Below the pieces are notes generated by a model. The model did no database searches, had not been told where the DNA came from, and was given only the letters and a program-made list of their open reading frames with translations. 64,000 bases of DNA, from contig NZ_CP011382.1 of the NCBI RefSeq assembly GCF_000734895.2, positions 1,032,700-1,096,699 of the forward strand, written 5' to 3'. The DNA is from Calothrix sp. 336/3. GTDB lineage: Bacteria > Cyanobacteriota > Cyanobacteriia > Cyanobacteriales > Nostocaceae. Of this stretch, positions 1 to 9,531 are shown piece by piece (position 1 is the stretch's first letter; every line of letters begins with the position of its first letter). Both the position numbers and the translations under genes were made by a program.

Positions 1-1030
1 GATGACCGTTGAGAATTTCTTTTACCTGGGTGACACCATCACCGTTTTCAATATCCGGTAAAGGAATCAATACCGAACCAGGTATCTTAGCAATTTCGTA
101 TTCGTTAGGATTGCGGACATCTATGAGAACAAAATCATCCGCACCACTATCTAACAACTGTTTTAATTCCACTACAGTCATTTCGGGAATTTCCATCTGC
201 TGTTGTGCCTCCTGTGCTTGAGCTTGGGGTATACCGCAGAATTGTTCATAGTCTATCAGCTTTTCAATTACCGGGCGTACGGGGTTAGGACGCAATTTCA
301 ACTCGCGGAATTTCATTTCCAGGGCATTATATAACAGCAAGCGTCCGCTTAATGTATTCCCTTGACCCAAGACAATTTTCACCGCTTCCGTAGCTTGGAT
401 GACACCGATAATACCTGGGAGGATACCTAGTACACCGCCCTCAGCACAGGAAGGAACCATTCCTGGTGGTGGTGGTTCGGGATATAAATCACGGTAATTT
501 GGTCCCCCTTCGTAGTTAAATACCGTTGCTTGTCCTTCAAATCGGAAAATCGAACCGTAGACGTTAGGTTTATTTAATAAAACACAAGCGTCATTTGTGA
601 GGTAGCGAGTGGGGAAATTATCCGTTCCATCAATGACGACATCATAAGGTTTAATGATATCTAGGGCATTTTCGGAGCTGATACGAGTTTCGTATAAATC
701 AACCTGACAATAGGGGTTAATTTCCAGAATACGATTTTTCGCTGATACAATTTTCGGTTTACCTACCCAAGATGTACCATGGATAATTTGCCGTTGTAGG
801 TTAGAGGTATCAACAACATCGAAATCAACAATACCGATACGTCCGATACCTGCTGCTGCTAAATACAACAACAGGGGGGAACCGAGTCCACCTGTACCGA
901 TACACAATACACTTGCAGCTTTGAGACGCTTTTGCCCTTCAACACCGACTTCTGGCAAAATCAGATGGCGGGAGTAGCGTTCGTAATCATCTTTTGTGAG
1001 CTGGATTTCGTCCAGATTGGGATTTAACAT
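1..1030 (-). CDS. moeB: MoeB/ThiF-type adenylyltransferase with C-terminal rhodanese domain (3' end outside window)
   Basis: E1-like enzyme that adenylates the C-terminal glycine of a small sulfur-carrier protein (MoaD or ThiS type) in the cytoplasm. The ATG at 1030 opens a frame that stays open to the window edge. The nucleotide-binding motif GTGGLG is at residues 45-50, preceded by RYSRHLILPEVG, a typical MoeB start. A DGTDNFPTRY segment and the CAEGGVLGILPG loop follow. From about residue 275 a rhodanese domain begins (VELKQLLDSG, then LIDVRNPNEYE); its catalytic cysteine would lie beyond base 1. MoeB-rhodanese fusions are common in cyanobacteria and couple activation to sulfur transfer. 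Molybdopterin versus thiamine or thiocarboxylate use cannot be separated from sequence alone. Confidence 0.9.
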   Translation of the reverse strand, partial: MLNPNLDEIQLTKDDYERYSRHLILPEVGVEGQKRLKAASVLCIGTGGLGSPLLLYLAAAGIGRIGIVDFDVVDTSNLQRQIIHGTSWVGKPKIVSAKNRILEINPYCQVDLYETRISSENALDIIKPYDVVIDGTDNFPTRYLTNDACVLLNKPNVYGSIFRFEGQATVFNYEGGPNYRDLYPEPPPPGMVPSCAEGGVLGILPGIIGVIQATEAVKIVLGQGNTLSGRLLLYNALEMKFRELKLRPNPVRPVIEKLIDYEQFCGIPQAQAQEAQQQMEIPEMTVVELKQLLDSGADDFVLIDVRNPNEYEIAKIPGSVLIPLPDIENGDGVTQVKEILNGH

Positions 1031-1182
1031 AGCAGTTGGATACAGGAGCGCAGCCGGAGAATTGAGAATTAATTTGCGCTAGTGATATAGGGCGATATAT
1101 GCATAGTTATATGCACAATAGCTTATTAATGGTATCTGAAAATGGTGTCTATTGAAGCAATCTTGTTGTGAGCTTAATGATA

Positions 1183-1841
1183 TTATTTGATGCCCCGATG
1201 TAATTCCTCCAACTCCTGCAATGCTTGGAAAGTACCTACAACCCAAGCACGTTCTACCGTTATCGGTATAATTTGCGTAATCTGTATGTCCCCAAAAGTC
1301 GGACTAGTATCCGATTTCACGTATTGATGATTTTCTAGTAGGTAGATAGTCAACTTACCACTGTCGTAAATCCATAATTCTGGAACGGCGATCGCCTGAT
1401 AGGCATCTAGAGTAGTTTTAGATGTGATATCAATTTCAATGGCTAAATCGGGGGAGGATCGTCTGGTTGCAAACGACGATCAATCATACACTGATAATTT
1501 TGAATGTAAAAACAAGCATCGGGTTCAATACCAGCAATTCCTGGACGTTTAAACGTAGTAGAACCAAAAGGTTCATATCTCTTACCAATGATTTGTAACA
1601 AAATTTTCACAATATCGGCAATAATATCTTTGGGTTTTTCATGTTCAGGTAAAGGAACCATGATTTCTAAAGTACCTTGGTAGTACGCAACCCTTGTAGA
1701 CCGCTTTTCTCCCAGTTCCTGTAGAATAGACTCAAATTCCTGCCACGTAATATCAGGAATAGTAACTAAGCTCCCAGGAGCTAAACGGATTTGGCTGATA
1801 GGTTTGACAACGGATATTGGTGTTGTCATAGGTGGTTTCAA
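1183..1841 (-). pseudogene. Uma2 (DUF820) family endonuclease-like gene, frameshifted
   Basis: The frame from ATG 1841 encodes a Uma2-type N-terminal part (TWQEFESILQELGEKRSTRVAY, later GIEPDACFYIQNY) and stops at 1443 after 132 codons. The expected continuation (DLAIEIDITSKTTLDAYQAI, VPELWIYD, then a tail ending LHRGIK) is present in the next frame and ends with TAA at 1183-1185. The total of 659 bases is one short of a 219-codon gene, and the break falls in a run of C at about 1451-1455. A single-base deletion is the simplest reading. The break lies between the conserved PD motif and the DLAIEI strand of the PD-(D/E)XK-like core, so the shortened product would lack half of the predicted active site. 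A sequencing error in the homopolymer is the alternative. Confidence 0.75.
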
Positions 1842-1905
1842 GTATGGGGTAGTTTAACTTGGCAGATCAAGCTGCAATGTTGAGGGGAAATTTCTGTGGC
1901 TGACA

Positions 1906-3432
1906 TTATCTGGCTGTTGGTGGTTTATTACCAGCGTTCCTGACATTCACAATCTTACTCAATAAATCAAACCAAAAAGGCGCACCCATGGAAATTGCAA
2001 TCCCACTGAGAATCCAACCGGGAATCATGGGAATAATTCGCCATACGGGAAAATTACGTTCCTGTTTTTGTGTCCAACCTATCTGTTGCTCTAAATTGGT
2101 ATCTGTCCAACCAATAGGTAAGGAAATCTGTGTGAGAACCTCATCCGTCTGCACTCTTAAAGCTTCTAAATCTAAAGTGGAATTACTATAATTTCTCAGT
2201 AAAATTTCTCCGGCATTCTTAGTGATTGTATCTCGTAATGCCGAATCTTTAGAAAGACGACTTATCATGTGAAAAGCATCAGCATTGGCAGTCACAGCTA
2301 AGGCAAAACCGATTAAGATTGCCACACCCTTGGCATTCCGTCTATATACACCAGAAGCGCGTTCCATGGAACTGTCAAAGGTATTTTCAATTTCTCGCCT
2401 AAGCAAATTAATCCCATCTTCTGTACTATTAATTTTTACTTGGGCGCGTTGAGCCAAAACAAGCAAATTTTCGGCGACAGAATCAGGTAGGATATCTAGA
2501 GCTTGCTGAATTTGCTGATAGGCTTTACTATCTTTTTCTTCTAGGGCTGCGGCAATCTCTTGATAGACAGCACTACTAGTATTCACTGATTGAGCAATTT
2601 CCTGTAAATTAGGACGTAATCCACCTAAAGAAATTGCCCTTTCTGTATCATTAAAAATATCTTGTCGAAGAAATTTGATGCGACGCAAAGCTTTACCTAC
2701 AGACTCTTGTTGCGGCATATTCATTTGAAAAGACTCGATATATCTATCCAATCCTTCTGCCATCCGATCCAAACTTGTCAGCAAATTGGCTTTCTGTTGT
2801 TGAAAATTCCAGGTAACTTGTTCAAATTCAGCTTGCAGTTCTGAAAATTCTTGATAAATTTGACTGAAAAAGGGAGCTAATTGCTCATCGGTTTTTGCCT
2901 GCTGTTCTAACTGAAAAATTATTTCTTGTAACTCATTCAGTCTTGCAGTTTTGAACTTATCCAACCGATTTTCTGTTAATTTTTGTACCAATGTTGGCAG
3001 TTGTAAGGTTTCAATCAATGTAGTAGCAAAAATATCACTTGGGATGTAGGATGGTCCAGAGCGTCTCTGATTTCCAAAAACACTTTCATCGCTGCTAACT
3101 CCCGATTGTGATTTTGGCAATAAACTGCGAGAGGCGGAGGCTACTGTCCAAGTCAGCTTGCGTGGTAAATTAACTAAGAAACCTTTTGCTTCCTGATTAA
3201 TATTTCTAATTAGCGGGCTAGAATAAATGTGATTTGCGAGTTGGACAACTTTTTCCTCCTCACCATTACTGACATTGCCTGCGATGAGATTTTCAATTGA
3301 TTTCTTCAAGTGAACAGCACGCCATTGGAAAATGGTAGCAATTAGTTCTTGAATTTCTGAAGCCAATAAACTTAGAATGAGATAAATGAAAATTAAACCC
3401 AGGCTTAAGTCTAGAATGAAAGGTAAGTTCAT
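1906..3432 (-). CDS. Membrane-anchored coiled-coil protein of unknown function
   Basis: 508 residues, not recognised as a named family. A hydrophobic segment at about residues 8-25 (LSLGLIFIYLILSLLASEI) is followed by a long, charged, helix-rich middle with coiled-coil character (about 150-350; many Leu, Gln and Glu). A second hydrophobic stretch lies near 370-385 (VAILIGFALAVTANADAF) and a third near 470-490 (IIPMIPGWILSGIAISMGAPF), followed by FWFDLLSKIVNVRNAG. This suggests an integral membrane protein with a large soluble coiled-coil domain. The start is supported by GGAGAG five bases before ATG 3432. It is divergent from the GT39 gene across about 300 bases. No function is assigned. Confidence 0.8.
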   Translation of the reverse strand: MNLPFILDLSLGLIFIYLILSLLASEIQELIATIFQWRAVHLKKSIENLIAGNVSNGEEEKVVQLANHIYSSPLIRNINQEAKGFLVNLPRKLTWTVASASRSLLPKSQSGVSSDESVFGNQRRSGPSYIPSDIFATTLIETLQLPTLVQKLTENRLDKFKTARLNELQEIIFQLEQQAKTDEQLAPFFSQIYQEFSELQAEFEQVTWNFQQQKANLLTSLDRMAEGLDRYIESFQMNMPQQESVGKALRRIKFLRQDIFNDTERAISLGGLRPNLQEIAQSVNTSSAVYQEIAAALEEKDSKAYQQIQQALDILPDSVAENLLVLAQRAQVKINSTEDGINLLRREIENTFDSSMERASGVYRRNAKGVAILIGFALAVTANADAFHMISRLSKDSALRDTITKNAGEILLRNYSNSTLDLEALRVQTDEVLTQISLPIGWTDTNLEQQIGWTQKQERNFPVWRIIPMIPGWILSGIAISMGAPFWFDLLSKIVNVRNAGNKPPTAR

Positions 3433-3735
3433 GGATGCTCTCCGTAATCACTGGTAATAAATGCAAGGTTTATCGATGAATATATTGCTTTAACTATGTT
3501 TTTTTCATCATTTCTTGACGACTTTCAGTATTGTATATATCATCTGCGTCGGTGTAGGCAAATTCAAATTAATCTGAGAGAAAGTGGCAAAAATATTATT
3601 ATTTATTCGCAAAAATTGAGCTAATTTAAAATCAAGAGCGTCATTAAAACCCTGGTTGTGGCTCCTAGGCAACACGGGAGACTAGAAAACGTCTCTGTGT
3701 AAACGAACCAGCTTTAGAAATAATCATCCCAGGAT
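3433..3735. other. Divergent intergenic region
   Basis: About 300 AT-rich bases between two divergent genes, so it should hold both promoters. An imperfect hairpin (9 bp with one bulge, loop TAGAAAAC) at 3673-3699 lies shortly upstream of the GT39 start and could fold in its leader. No coding signal was seen. Confidence 0.4.
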
Positions 3736-5376
3736 ATGCAGGAAGGAAGTATTTGGGGTCGTCTAGAAAAACAGCATCGTCGCACGGTCGATGTGTGGAT
3801 AGATTGGACATGGGTAATATTACTGCTCTTAGCAGCTGTACTGATTTTTACCATAAATTTAGGAGGGTTACCACTCCGGGATTGGGATGAGGGTACTGTG
3901 GCTCAGGTGGCGCGAGAAATTTGGCGTGCCCCGGCTAATTCTATGCCTTGGTTGTATCCAACCTTGGGGGGAGAACCTTACTACAATAAGCCGCCCCTAG
4001 TACATTTATTAATTGCTGGGGCATATGCTCTGGGGGGTGTGAACGAATGGACAGCCCGATTACCGGGAGCAATTTTAACTGCTATCTCCGTGCCTTTGCT
4101 GTATTTGATTGGGCGAGAAATTTTTCATGTGCGGTATTGTGCGATTTATAGTGCCTTAGTATACCTGACGATGTTGCCTGTGGTACGTCATGGACGCTTG
4201 GCGATGTTGGATGGGGCGGTGGTGTGTTTTTTCTTGTTGACTGTATTGTGTTTGTTGCGATCGCGGCGAGATTTACGTTATTGCCTGGGTGTGGGCATTG
4301 GTTTGGGGTTAATCGCCCTGACTAAGGGAATTATGGCGATTTTACTGGCTGGAGTCGCTGCGGTATTTATTTTCTGGGATACTCCACGACTACTTACAAG
4401 TTGGTATCTCTGGATTGGCTTAGTCTTGGGTACAGTTCCGGCGACTGCTTGGTATGTTTGTCAGTGGTTGCACTACGGTCACAATTTCACCCAGGTGGGA
4501 ATGATGAATCAATCCCTGGGTCGAATTTGGTCATCGGTGGAAGGAAATTCTGGCGCTCCTTGGTATTATGTGCTGGAAATTCTCAAATACAACCATCCTT
4601 GGTTACTATTTTTACCTGTTAGTTTCCGTTTTTGTTGGCAAAATCGTAATCTCAACTGGGCAAAACTCGTACTTGTGTGGAGTTGTTTGTATTTAGTGGT
4701 AATTTCTTTGATGGGAACGAAACTACCTTGGTATGTATTCCCCATTTACCCTAGTTTAGCTTTGGTCGTCGGCGCAAAATTGGGGGATATGGAGAACTTT
4801 CTCCTACTCAATATTTATCCTCGTTCCTGGGTGATAATACTGGCTTTATTGGGTGTGATTGCCACAGGTGGGAGTATTTATTACGGTTGGGGAACAACAG
4901 GCAAACCTGATCTTCAGTTAATTTTGGCTGCGGTGGCGGCAACTATGGCTCTGTCTGCGATTTTAGTAGAACGTGGAGATGGGCAGTTTATTCGAGTTTT
5001 ATTTTGGGGTAGTTATGTATCCTTGTTATTGTTGATGAAGTCGAATTATTGGGTTTGGGAGTTAGGAGAACGTTATGAGGTGAAACCTGTGGCAGCGATT
5101 GTGCAACAAGGGACACCAGTAGGCAGCAAAGTCTATACTTCTAACCCAGAGCATCGTCCTTCCTTAGATTTTTACAGCGATCGCCATGTGATTCCCGCTT
5201 CTGTCAACGAACTCAAATATAACTGGCAACTCAATCCCCATCCCTATTTCCTCCTGGATGAATCTGCCCTACACAACCTGGATCTGCCACAAATGCAACT
5301 GATTGATCAGGCTGGAAGTTGGACTTTAGTTACCAAAAAACCTCCTAAATCTTCAACTGCTAACAAAGAAGCTTAG
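3736..5376 (+). CDS. Glycosyltransferase family 39 (ArnT/PMT-like) membrane protein
   Basis: 546-residue integral membrane glycosyltransferase of the GT-C fold, expected to transfer a sugar from a polyprenyl-phosphate donor to a lipid or protein at the periplasmic face. After the first membrane helix (about 27-42) the sequence RDWDEGTVAQVAREI carries the acidic D-E pair that serves as the catalytic/metal site in this family. LGGEPYYNKPPLVHLL and EWTARLPGAI are standard GT39 signatures. About ten further hydrophobic helices follow, and the C-terminal 90 residues are soluble. The acceptor cannot be told. It converges with the SpoIID-domain gene 65 bases downstream. Confidence 0.88.
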   Translation: MQEGSIWGRLEKQHRRTVDVWIDWTWVILLLLAAVLIFTINLGGLPLRDWDEGTVAQVAREIWRAPANSMPWLYPTLGGEPYYNKPPLVHLLIAGAYALGGVNEWTARLPGAILTAISVPLLYLIGREIFHVRYCAIYSALVYLTMLPVVRHGRLAMLDGAVVCFFLLTVLCLLRSRRDLRYCLGVGIGLGLIALTKGIMAILLAGVAAVFIFWDTPRLLTSWYLWIGLVLGTVPATAWYVCQWLHYGHNFTQVGMMNQSLGRIWSSVEGNSGAPWYYVLEILKYNHPWLLFLPVSFRFCWQNRNLNWAKLVLVWSCLYLVVISLMGTKLPWYVFPIYPSLALVVGAKLGDMENFLLLNIYPRSWVIILALLGVIATGGSIYYGWGTTGKPDLQLILAAVAATMALSAILVERGDGQFIRVLFWGSYVSLLLLMKSNYWVWELGERYEVKPVAAIVQQGTPVGSKVYTSNPEHRPSLDFYSDRHVIPASVNELKYNWQLNPHPYFLLDESALHNLDLPQMQLIDQAGSWTLVTKKPPKSSTANKEA

Positions 5377-5441
5377 GTACTAGTACTGCTGTGGGGAATT
5401 CAAAATGCCTCTTGCTCCCTGCACCCTGATTCCGCTTCAGC

Positions 5442-6599
5442 TTACTTTGCTTTAATTGGTGTCAGGGCAACTCCTTTGTAATAATGTCCAAGAATTTGTA
5501 AGTGATTGGCTTTCTGTAGTGCTAGATTATACGCGCCCCATTGACTCATTCCCAAGCCATGACCAAAACCTCTGCCTTGGAGGATAAATCTACCATCAGC
5601 AGCGTTGGAGATAGTAAACCGAGTACTTCGTAGTTTGAGGGCGGTGCGTACCTGTTCACCTTTGAGAACTTTTTCGCCCTTATCGCCGATAATGCGTAGG
5701 GTTTTGACACTTTTGAAGGGGGAAAGATTTTCAATCACCATTTGTTTGACGTTGCCAACTTCGGGAAATCGGCTGCCAATTTCGGCGGCAGAAAACATCC
5801 TTTGCCAGCTACACTCAGGGACATTTTGGTCAAAATCGGGGACGGCACGTAGATACGGTAAAGCATTACCCCATACATCCTCGACATTTTCTGTATGTCC
5901 ACCAGAACAGGCATGAAATACAGACAGAATCACCCGGTTTTGGTAAGTGAGAACCTGGGATGCAGTTGCGTCTACAGCTGCATAGGTGGTAGGAGATTCA
6001 CTAGCGACACCTTTATAGATTTGCCAACGATCGGGACTATCTCCAACATCAAAAACAGGATTATTGCGTTGTTCTTCCCGTTTATAAATGGCATAGGTAC
6101 GAGCGGCGATCGCCTGTGCTTTCAGTGCTTCTTGGGGCCACCTGCTGTTCATTTCCCCACCGAGAACACTATACAAGTATTCTTCTAAGTCTACCCAGTT
6201 GACAGCCGTCAAACCCTTTTCTGTGGGGACTACTAGGGTACGTCCACGATACCAGCGATCGCCAATATAAACGAATCCCTTTCCTGTCGGTTCAATCCAA
6301 AATAAATTAGAGCGCCATTTATCTAGGGCAACTCCCCCCGGAACAGCTTGAGCATAATAAGCACTCATCCCTGGTAACTGTCCCAATGTCTTACCCGTGC
6401 CATCTTTCACGACTGCGGTGGTGGAGCTACCGACTTTTGTTTGGTTCACATCTCTTTCAATTGCCACCCGCAGAATCACAGATGCTTGCGCTGGAGCAGT
6501 TAAAGCTATCCACATCAAGATAGCTAACCACCAATGACGTTTTTTTTTCTGAGAGAATACAGGGAATGAGAAAAATGGAAATTTCATACTGTTAATCAT
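5442..6599 (-). CDS. SpoIID/LytB domain protein
   Basis: About 385 residues with an N-terminal signal anchor (hydrophobic WLAILMWIALTAPAQAS after a basic KKKRHWW stretch), so exported. The SpoIID/LytB domain covers about 130-370: VDLEEYLYSVLGGEM, WPQEALKAQAIAARTYA, then HACSGGHTENVEDVWG and near the end RGFGHGLGMSQWGAYNLA. In Bacillus SpoIID is a lytic transglycosylase acting on denuded glycan; cyanobacterial members are assumed to act on cell wall. The frame extends to a TTG at 6608, but the first ATG is at 6599 and another is at 6587; no strong ribosome site separates them. Confidence 0.9.
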   Translation of the reverse strand: MINSMKFPFFSFPVFSQKKKRHWWLAILMWIALTAPAQASVILRVAIERDVNQTKVGSSTTAVVKDGTGKTLGQLPGMSAYYAQAVPGGVALDKWRSNLFWIEPTGKGFVYIGDRWYRGRTLVVPTEKGLTAVNWVDLEEYLYSVLGGEMNSRWPQEALKAQAIAARTYAIYKREEQRNNPVFDVGDSPDRWQIYKGVASESPTTYAAVDATASQVLTYQNRVILSVFHACSGGHTENVEDVWGNALPYLRAVPDFDQNVPECSWQRMFSAAEIGSRFPEVGNVKQMVIENLSPFKSVKTLRIIGDKGEKVLKGEQVRTALKLRSTRFTISNAADGRFILQGRGFGHGLGMSQWGAYNLALQKANHLQILGHYYKGVALTPIKAK

Positions 6600-7111
6600 C
6601 GAGTGCAACTGAATATTGTGTTTGATGCTTTGGCTTTCCCTGATACAACTGAAAAAATACGGATGCTGGCAAATAAGAAGTTGTATGAGTTACAAAATTG
6701 ACTGAATCAAGGATGAGTTTTCATCAGGAGAATAATCTACTTTTGCAGAATAATTGTCAGCAATATTATCTCCTGTTAGGGAAAAATATCTCTGGGAAAA
6801 TCGGAGATTTTACAAACTCTTCTTATTCCCGCGACAAACCATATTATATGCATATTTTCTGGTTTCACAAGTACGAAACTCATCGAGGAATAAATCTCTA
6901 GAGAAAGTGACTACAGGAATCGGGAATGGGCGATAGAACTCCGTTCCGCTACGCGATCGCCGTGGAAATAAAATGGGACACTAGTACCGCTACGCGGAAT
7001 TCGTAATTCGTAATTACTTTGCTGCAAGTGTTTCAGACATTTGGAATGGGTGGTTTATTTCAGCCGCCCTGTACTAGTATAAAAATCATCGAAATTGGGA
7101 AAAAGTAACAT
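6600..7111. other. Gene-free region with dispersed repeat
   Basis: No convincing gene. The right half (6940-7017) carries a cyanobacterial dispersed repeat: two CCGCTACGCG blocks, a HIP1 site, and heptamers of ATTCGTA type at 6999-7017. Related heptamers of ATTACGA and ATTGCGA type occur at 52.8 and 45.6 kb. The short open frames here look like chance. Confidence 0.5.
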
Positions 7112-7146
7112 AAAAAACATAGGGGTAAGATTACCTCACCCCCATG
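7112..7146 (-). terminator. Rho-independent terminator of the peptidoglycan-binding gene
   Basis: Read on the minus strand, an 11-bp stem (CATGGGGGTGA pairing with TTACCCCTATG, with G-T wobbles) is followed at once by six T. It lies about 115 bases after the stop of the gene at 7263. Confidence 0.75.
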
Positions 7147-7262
7147 CTTTATTTATCAGATAAATTATCAATTAATCAGTCAATGAATTATCACCAACAG
7201 GGAAAATATAAATTGATTCAACGTCATAGATAATCAAGAAATTACCAATTACCATCAATAAA

Positions 7263-7673
7263 TTAAACTTTTTCTTTGGCTAATTCATCCAATTGACGGC
7301 GTAATGCTTTGGTAGCAATGCCACTTTGAGAAACACCGAGATAAGATTGGAATTTTTTCACTGCTGCTAAGGTTTTGGGACCATAAAAAGGTTGCCCTTG
7401 GGGTAAACCAGCTTTAATCACAATATTTAATCCATGTTGTAGAATTCGCATCACTTCTGCTGCTTTCGCCATGGTTTTTGCTCCCACAACTCCATCCGCT
7501 TTCAGTTGGTAATCTTGTTGAAATCTCACAATACCTTGAATCATTGCTTCTTCAATCAAGGGAGTATTGTCGTTAGAAACAGGATAACCTAAAGCTGGGT
7601 CAGCAAATTGTTTACCAACATATCCTAAACCGTACATAATGGAGCGAAATTGAGCATTAGTGAAAGTTGTCAT
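7263..7673 (-). CDS. Peptidoglycan-binding domain protein
   Basis: 136 residues with two PG_binding_1-type repeats: about 28-72 (PLIEEAMIQGIVRFQQDYQLKADGVVGAKT) and about 75-125 (MRILQHGLNIVIKAGLPQGQPFYGPKTLAAVKKFQSYLG). The VRFQQDY...DGVVGAKT and VKKFQSYLGV...GIATKAL patterns are the core of this fold, which binds cell-wall glycan or peptide. No signal peptide and no catalytic domain are visible, which is common for small cyanobacterial members. It has its own terminator. Confidence 0.85.
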   Translation of the reverse strand: MTTFTNAQFRSIMYGLGYVGKQFADPALGYPVSNDNTPLIEEAMIQGIVRFQQDYQLKADGVVGAKTMAKAAEVMRILQHGLNIVIKAGLPQGQPFYGPKTLAAVKKFQSYLGVSQSGIATKALRRQLDELAKEKV

Positions 7674-7981
7674 AGTTTTTTTAACCTGAATAATTAATTT
7701 TGACGCTGATGTTGATTTAGTTTTGATTTTTGAGCATCAGTGATTTACACCTATATCTACAAATTCCTATTCTGCTTTTCCTTAAATTTTGTCATCAGAT
7801 TATATAAGTAATAACTTGCATTTCAATCACAAATACCAATGCTAGATTACCCATATAGGTACTATCTTTTTGCCGACTTTTCAGGTAAAGAGAAGAGAAA
7901 GTCAGGTGAGAAAAAGGCTTGTATGATTTCCAACTATGGGATGGCGGTGAAAAAATTCCTATTTTCCCATACTTCCATACT
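7674..7981. other. Intergenic region, no feature recognised
   Basis: Upstream of the peptidoglycan-binding gene and downstream of hxlR, both on the minus strand. AT-rich, with no coding frame and no clear terminator. It presumably holds the promoter of the 7263-7673 gene. Confidence 0.3.
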
Positions 7982-8353
7982 TCACCGTCGTTGGATTTGC
8001 TGACGTTCGTACACTAGCTTTAATTCTGCTTGGTGTTGCCAAGCCCACTCAGCCAATGCGGCGATCGGTTCAATTAATTTTTCGCCAAAGGCAGTCAGTG
8101 TATATTCGACCTTTGGTGGCACCATGGGATACACAGTTCGTTCCACAACGCCAGCTGACTCTAAACGCCTGAGGGTTTGTGTCAACATTTTCTTGGAAAC
8201 TCCAGGAATTTGACGTTGAAAATCATTGTATCGTTTGGTACCAGAAGACAGGACATAGAGTACTGACGGTGTCCATTTATCTCCTACTAGGTCGATCATC
8301 TGTCGCATCGGACAGTCTGCACTGAGAAGGATTCGCTCGTTTTTGGGAACCAT
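7982..8353 (-). CDS. HxlR-family transcriptional regulator
   Basis: 123 residues, the usual length of this winged-helix family. CPMRQMIDLVGDKWTPSVLYVL (about 15-36) with its N-terminal cysteine, then GTKRYNDFQRQIPGVSKKML as the recognition helix, TLRRLESAGVVERTVYPMVP as the wing and VEYTLTAFGEKL form the canonical HxlR sequence. Members often sense electrophiles or quinones through the N-terminal Cys. It is divergent from the SDR gene at 8443, so it probably controls that gene and itself from the roughly 90-base shared region. Confidence 0.92.
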   Translation of the reverse strand: MVPKNERILLSADCPMRQMIDLVGDKWTPSVLYVLSSGTKRYNDFQRQIPGVSKKMLTQTLRRLESAGVVERTVYPMVPPKVEYTLTAFGEKLIEPIAALAEWAWQHQAELKLVYERQQIQRR

Positions 8354-8442
8354 AAGGTAACTATATCACCCAGAAGTTCCTACTTGTGGAGAAGAATCAA
8401 AATCAGGCATACTGCTTTACTGTTAAAAACGGAGTGATTTGT
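8354..8442. promoter_or_regulatory. Shared promoter/operator region of hxlR and SDR gene
   Basis: Short divergent spacer between a regulator and an oxidoreductase, the classic arrangement for HxlR self- and target control. The SDR ribosome site GGAG is at 8431-8434. No operator half-sites could be pinned down by eye. Confidence 0.4.
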
Positions 8443-9198
8443 ATGAAACCGTTAGAAAACAAAGTTGCCCTGGTTACTGGTGGGACTTCTGGGATTGGAC
8501 GTACTACGGCGATCGCCTTGGCGGATGCTGGTGCCAAAGTTGTTGTTGTCGGAAGACGTGAAGAGGAAGGAAATGAGACTGTTAACTTAATTCATCAGGC
8601 AGGAAGTGAAGGTTTATTTGTCAAAGCTGATATTTCTCAAGAAGCAGATGTGAAGGCAACTATTGCCGCAGTTGTCAGTCGGTTTGGTCGCCTGGATATC
8701 GCATTTAATAATGCTGGGATGTTGGGGCAAAATGCCTTGCTAGCAGAGCAGACAGAGCAAACCTATGACCAGATTTTTGCTGTTAACGTCAAGGGAGTTT
8801 TTCTGTGTATGAAACACGAAATTGCCCAAATATTATCTCAGGGTAATGGTGGTGCAATTATCAATACATCTTCCATTAATGGTTTTCGCCCCTTAGCACC
8901 AGGTTTATCTCTTTATGATGCTTCTAAAACTGCGGTGGTAATGCTCACAAAAGCCGCAGCACTAGAATATGCCTCTCAAAAAATTCGGATTAACGCGATC
9001 GCCCCAGGACCAATTGAAACTGAAATGTTGACTCAGGCAACTGGTGGTAATACCAAAGCTTTTGAAAATTTTGTTCCTGCGGGGCGTTTGGGTAAACCCG
9101 ATGACATTGCCAATGCTGTGATTTGGTTGTGTTCTGAAGCTAGCGATTTTGTCAACGGACATACTCTTGTTGTTGATGGTGGCTTACTAGCAGGTTAA
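8443..9198 (+). CDS. SDR-family oxidoreductase (glucose 1-dehydrogenase-like)
   Basis: About 251 residues of a classical short-chain dehydrogenase. The cofactor loop GGTSGIGR follows NKVALVT near the N-terminus, then NNAG, the catalytic Ser in INTSSING, and YDASK (Tyr-x-x-x-Lys). The tail VNGHTLVVDGG is typical. ATG 8443 is preferred because GGAG stands eight bases before it and MKPLENKVALVTGG matches normal SDR starts; an ATG at 8386 would add 19 unusual residues. Divergent from an HxlR regulator, which suggests induction by a reactive carbonyl or quinone. The substrate is unknown. Confidence 0.9.
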   Translation: MKPLENKVALVTGGTSGIGRTTAIALADAGAKVVVVGRREEEGNETVNLIHQAGSEGLFVKADISQEADVKATIAAVVSRFGRLDIAFNNAGMLGQNALLAEQTEQTYDQIFAVNVKGVFLCMKHEIAQILSQGNGGAIINTSSINGFRPLAPGLSLYDASKTAVVMLTKAAALEYASQKIRINAIAPGPIETEMLTQATGGNTKAFENFVPAGRLGKPDDIANAVIWLCSEASDFVNGHTLVVDGGLLAG

Positions 9199-9531
9199 TT
9201 ATTTTTAAAGATTCACAAGTTTTTTGCTTCTAAATAGCTGAGTTCTCATCAAAGATGGGGGAAAATGATTATCAGCCAAGCAGAGAATAAAGCAGGCTTA
9301 ATTGTTGGTATTGTAGGCAATGTGATCAAAATATCGTGATATCTATAGGAATCCGATTTGATGATTGCAAATATATGTAGTAGTGGATGGGATTAATTTT
9401 GATAGTTTACTGGTGACATCCCTTGACTTTCTTCGAGGATATCTTGCCTGCTTCCTAAAATCAGAGAGGGAAACACTACAATAGGAAATTGTATCAATGC
9501 CAAGCGCAGGCTACCCCAACAAATATCAAAG
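9199..9531. other. Intergenic region, nothing recognised
   Basis: AT-rich spacer after the SDR gene. It holds only a 24-codon ATG frame near 9266 without similarity to anything I know. It probably carries the promoter for the GNAT gene. Confidence 0.3.

Noticed and set aside
6698..6936. Two overlapping 60-67-codon frames in the spacer after 6.6 kb
   Set aside because: They overlap each other in different frames, have no ribosome site and read like translated non-coding DNA.
9266..9340. 24-codon ATG frame in the SDR-GNAT spacer
   Set aside because: Too short to support, no homologue recognised; only mentioned in the spacer entry.
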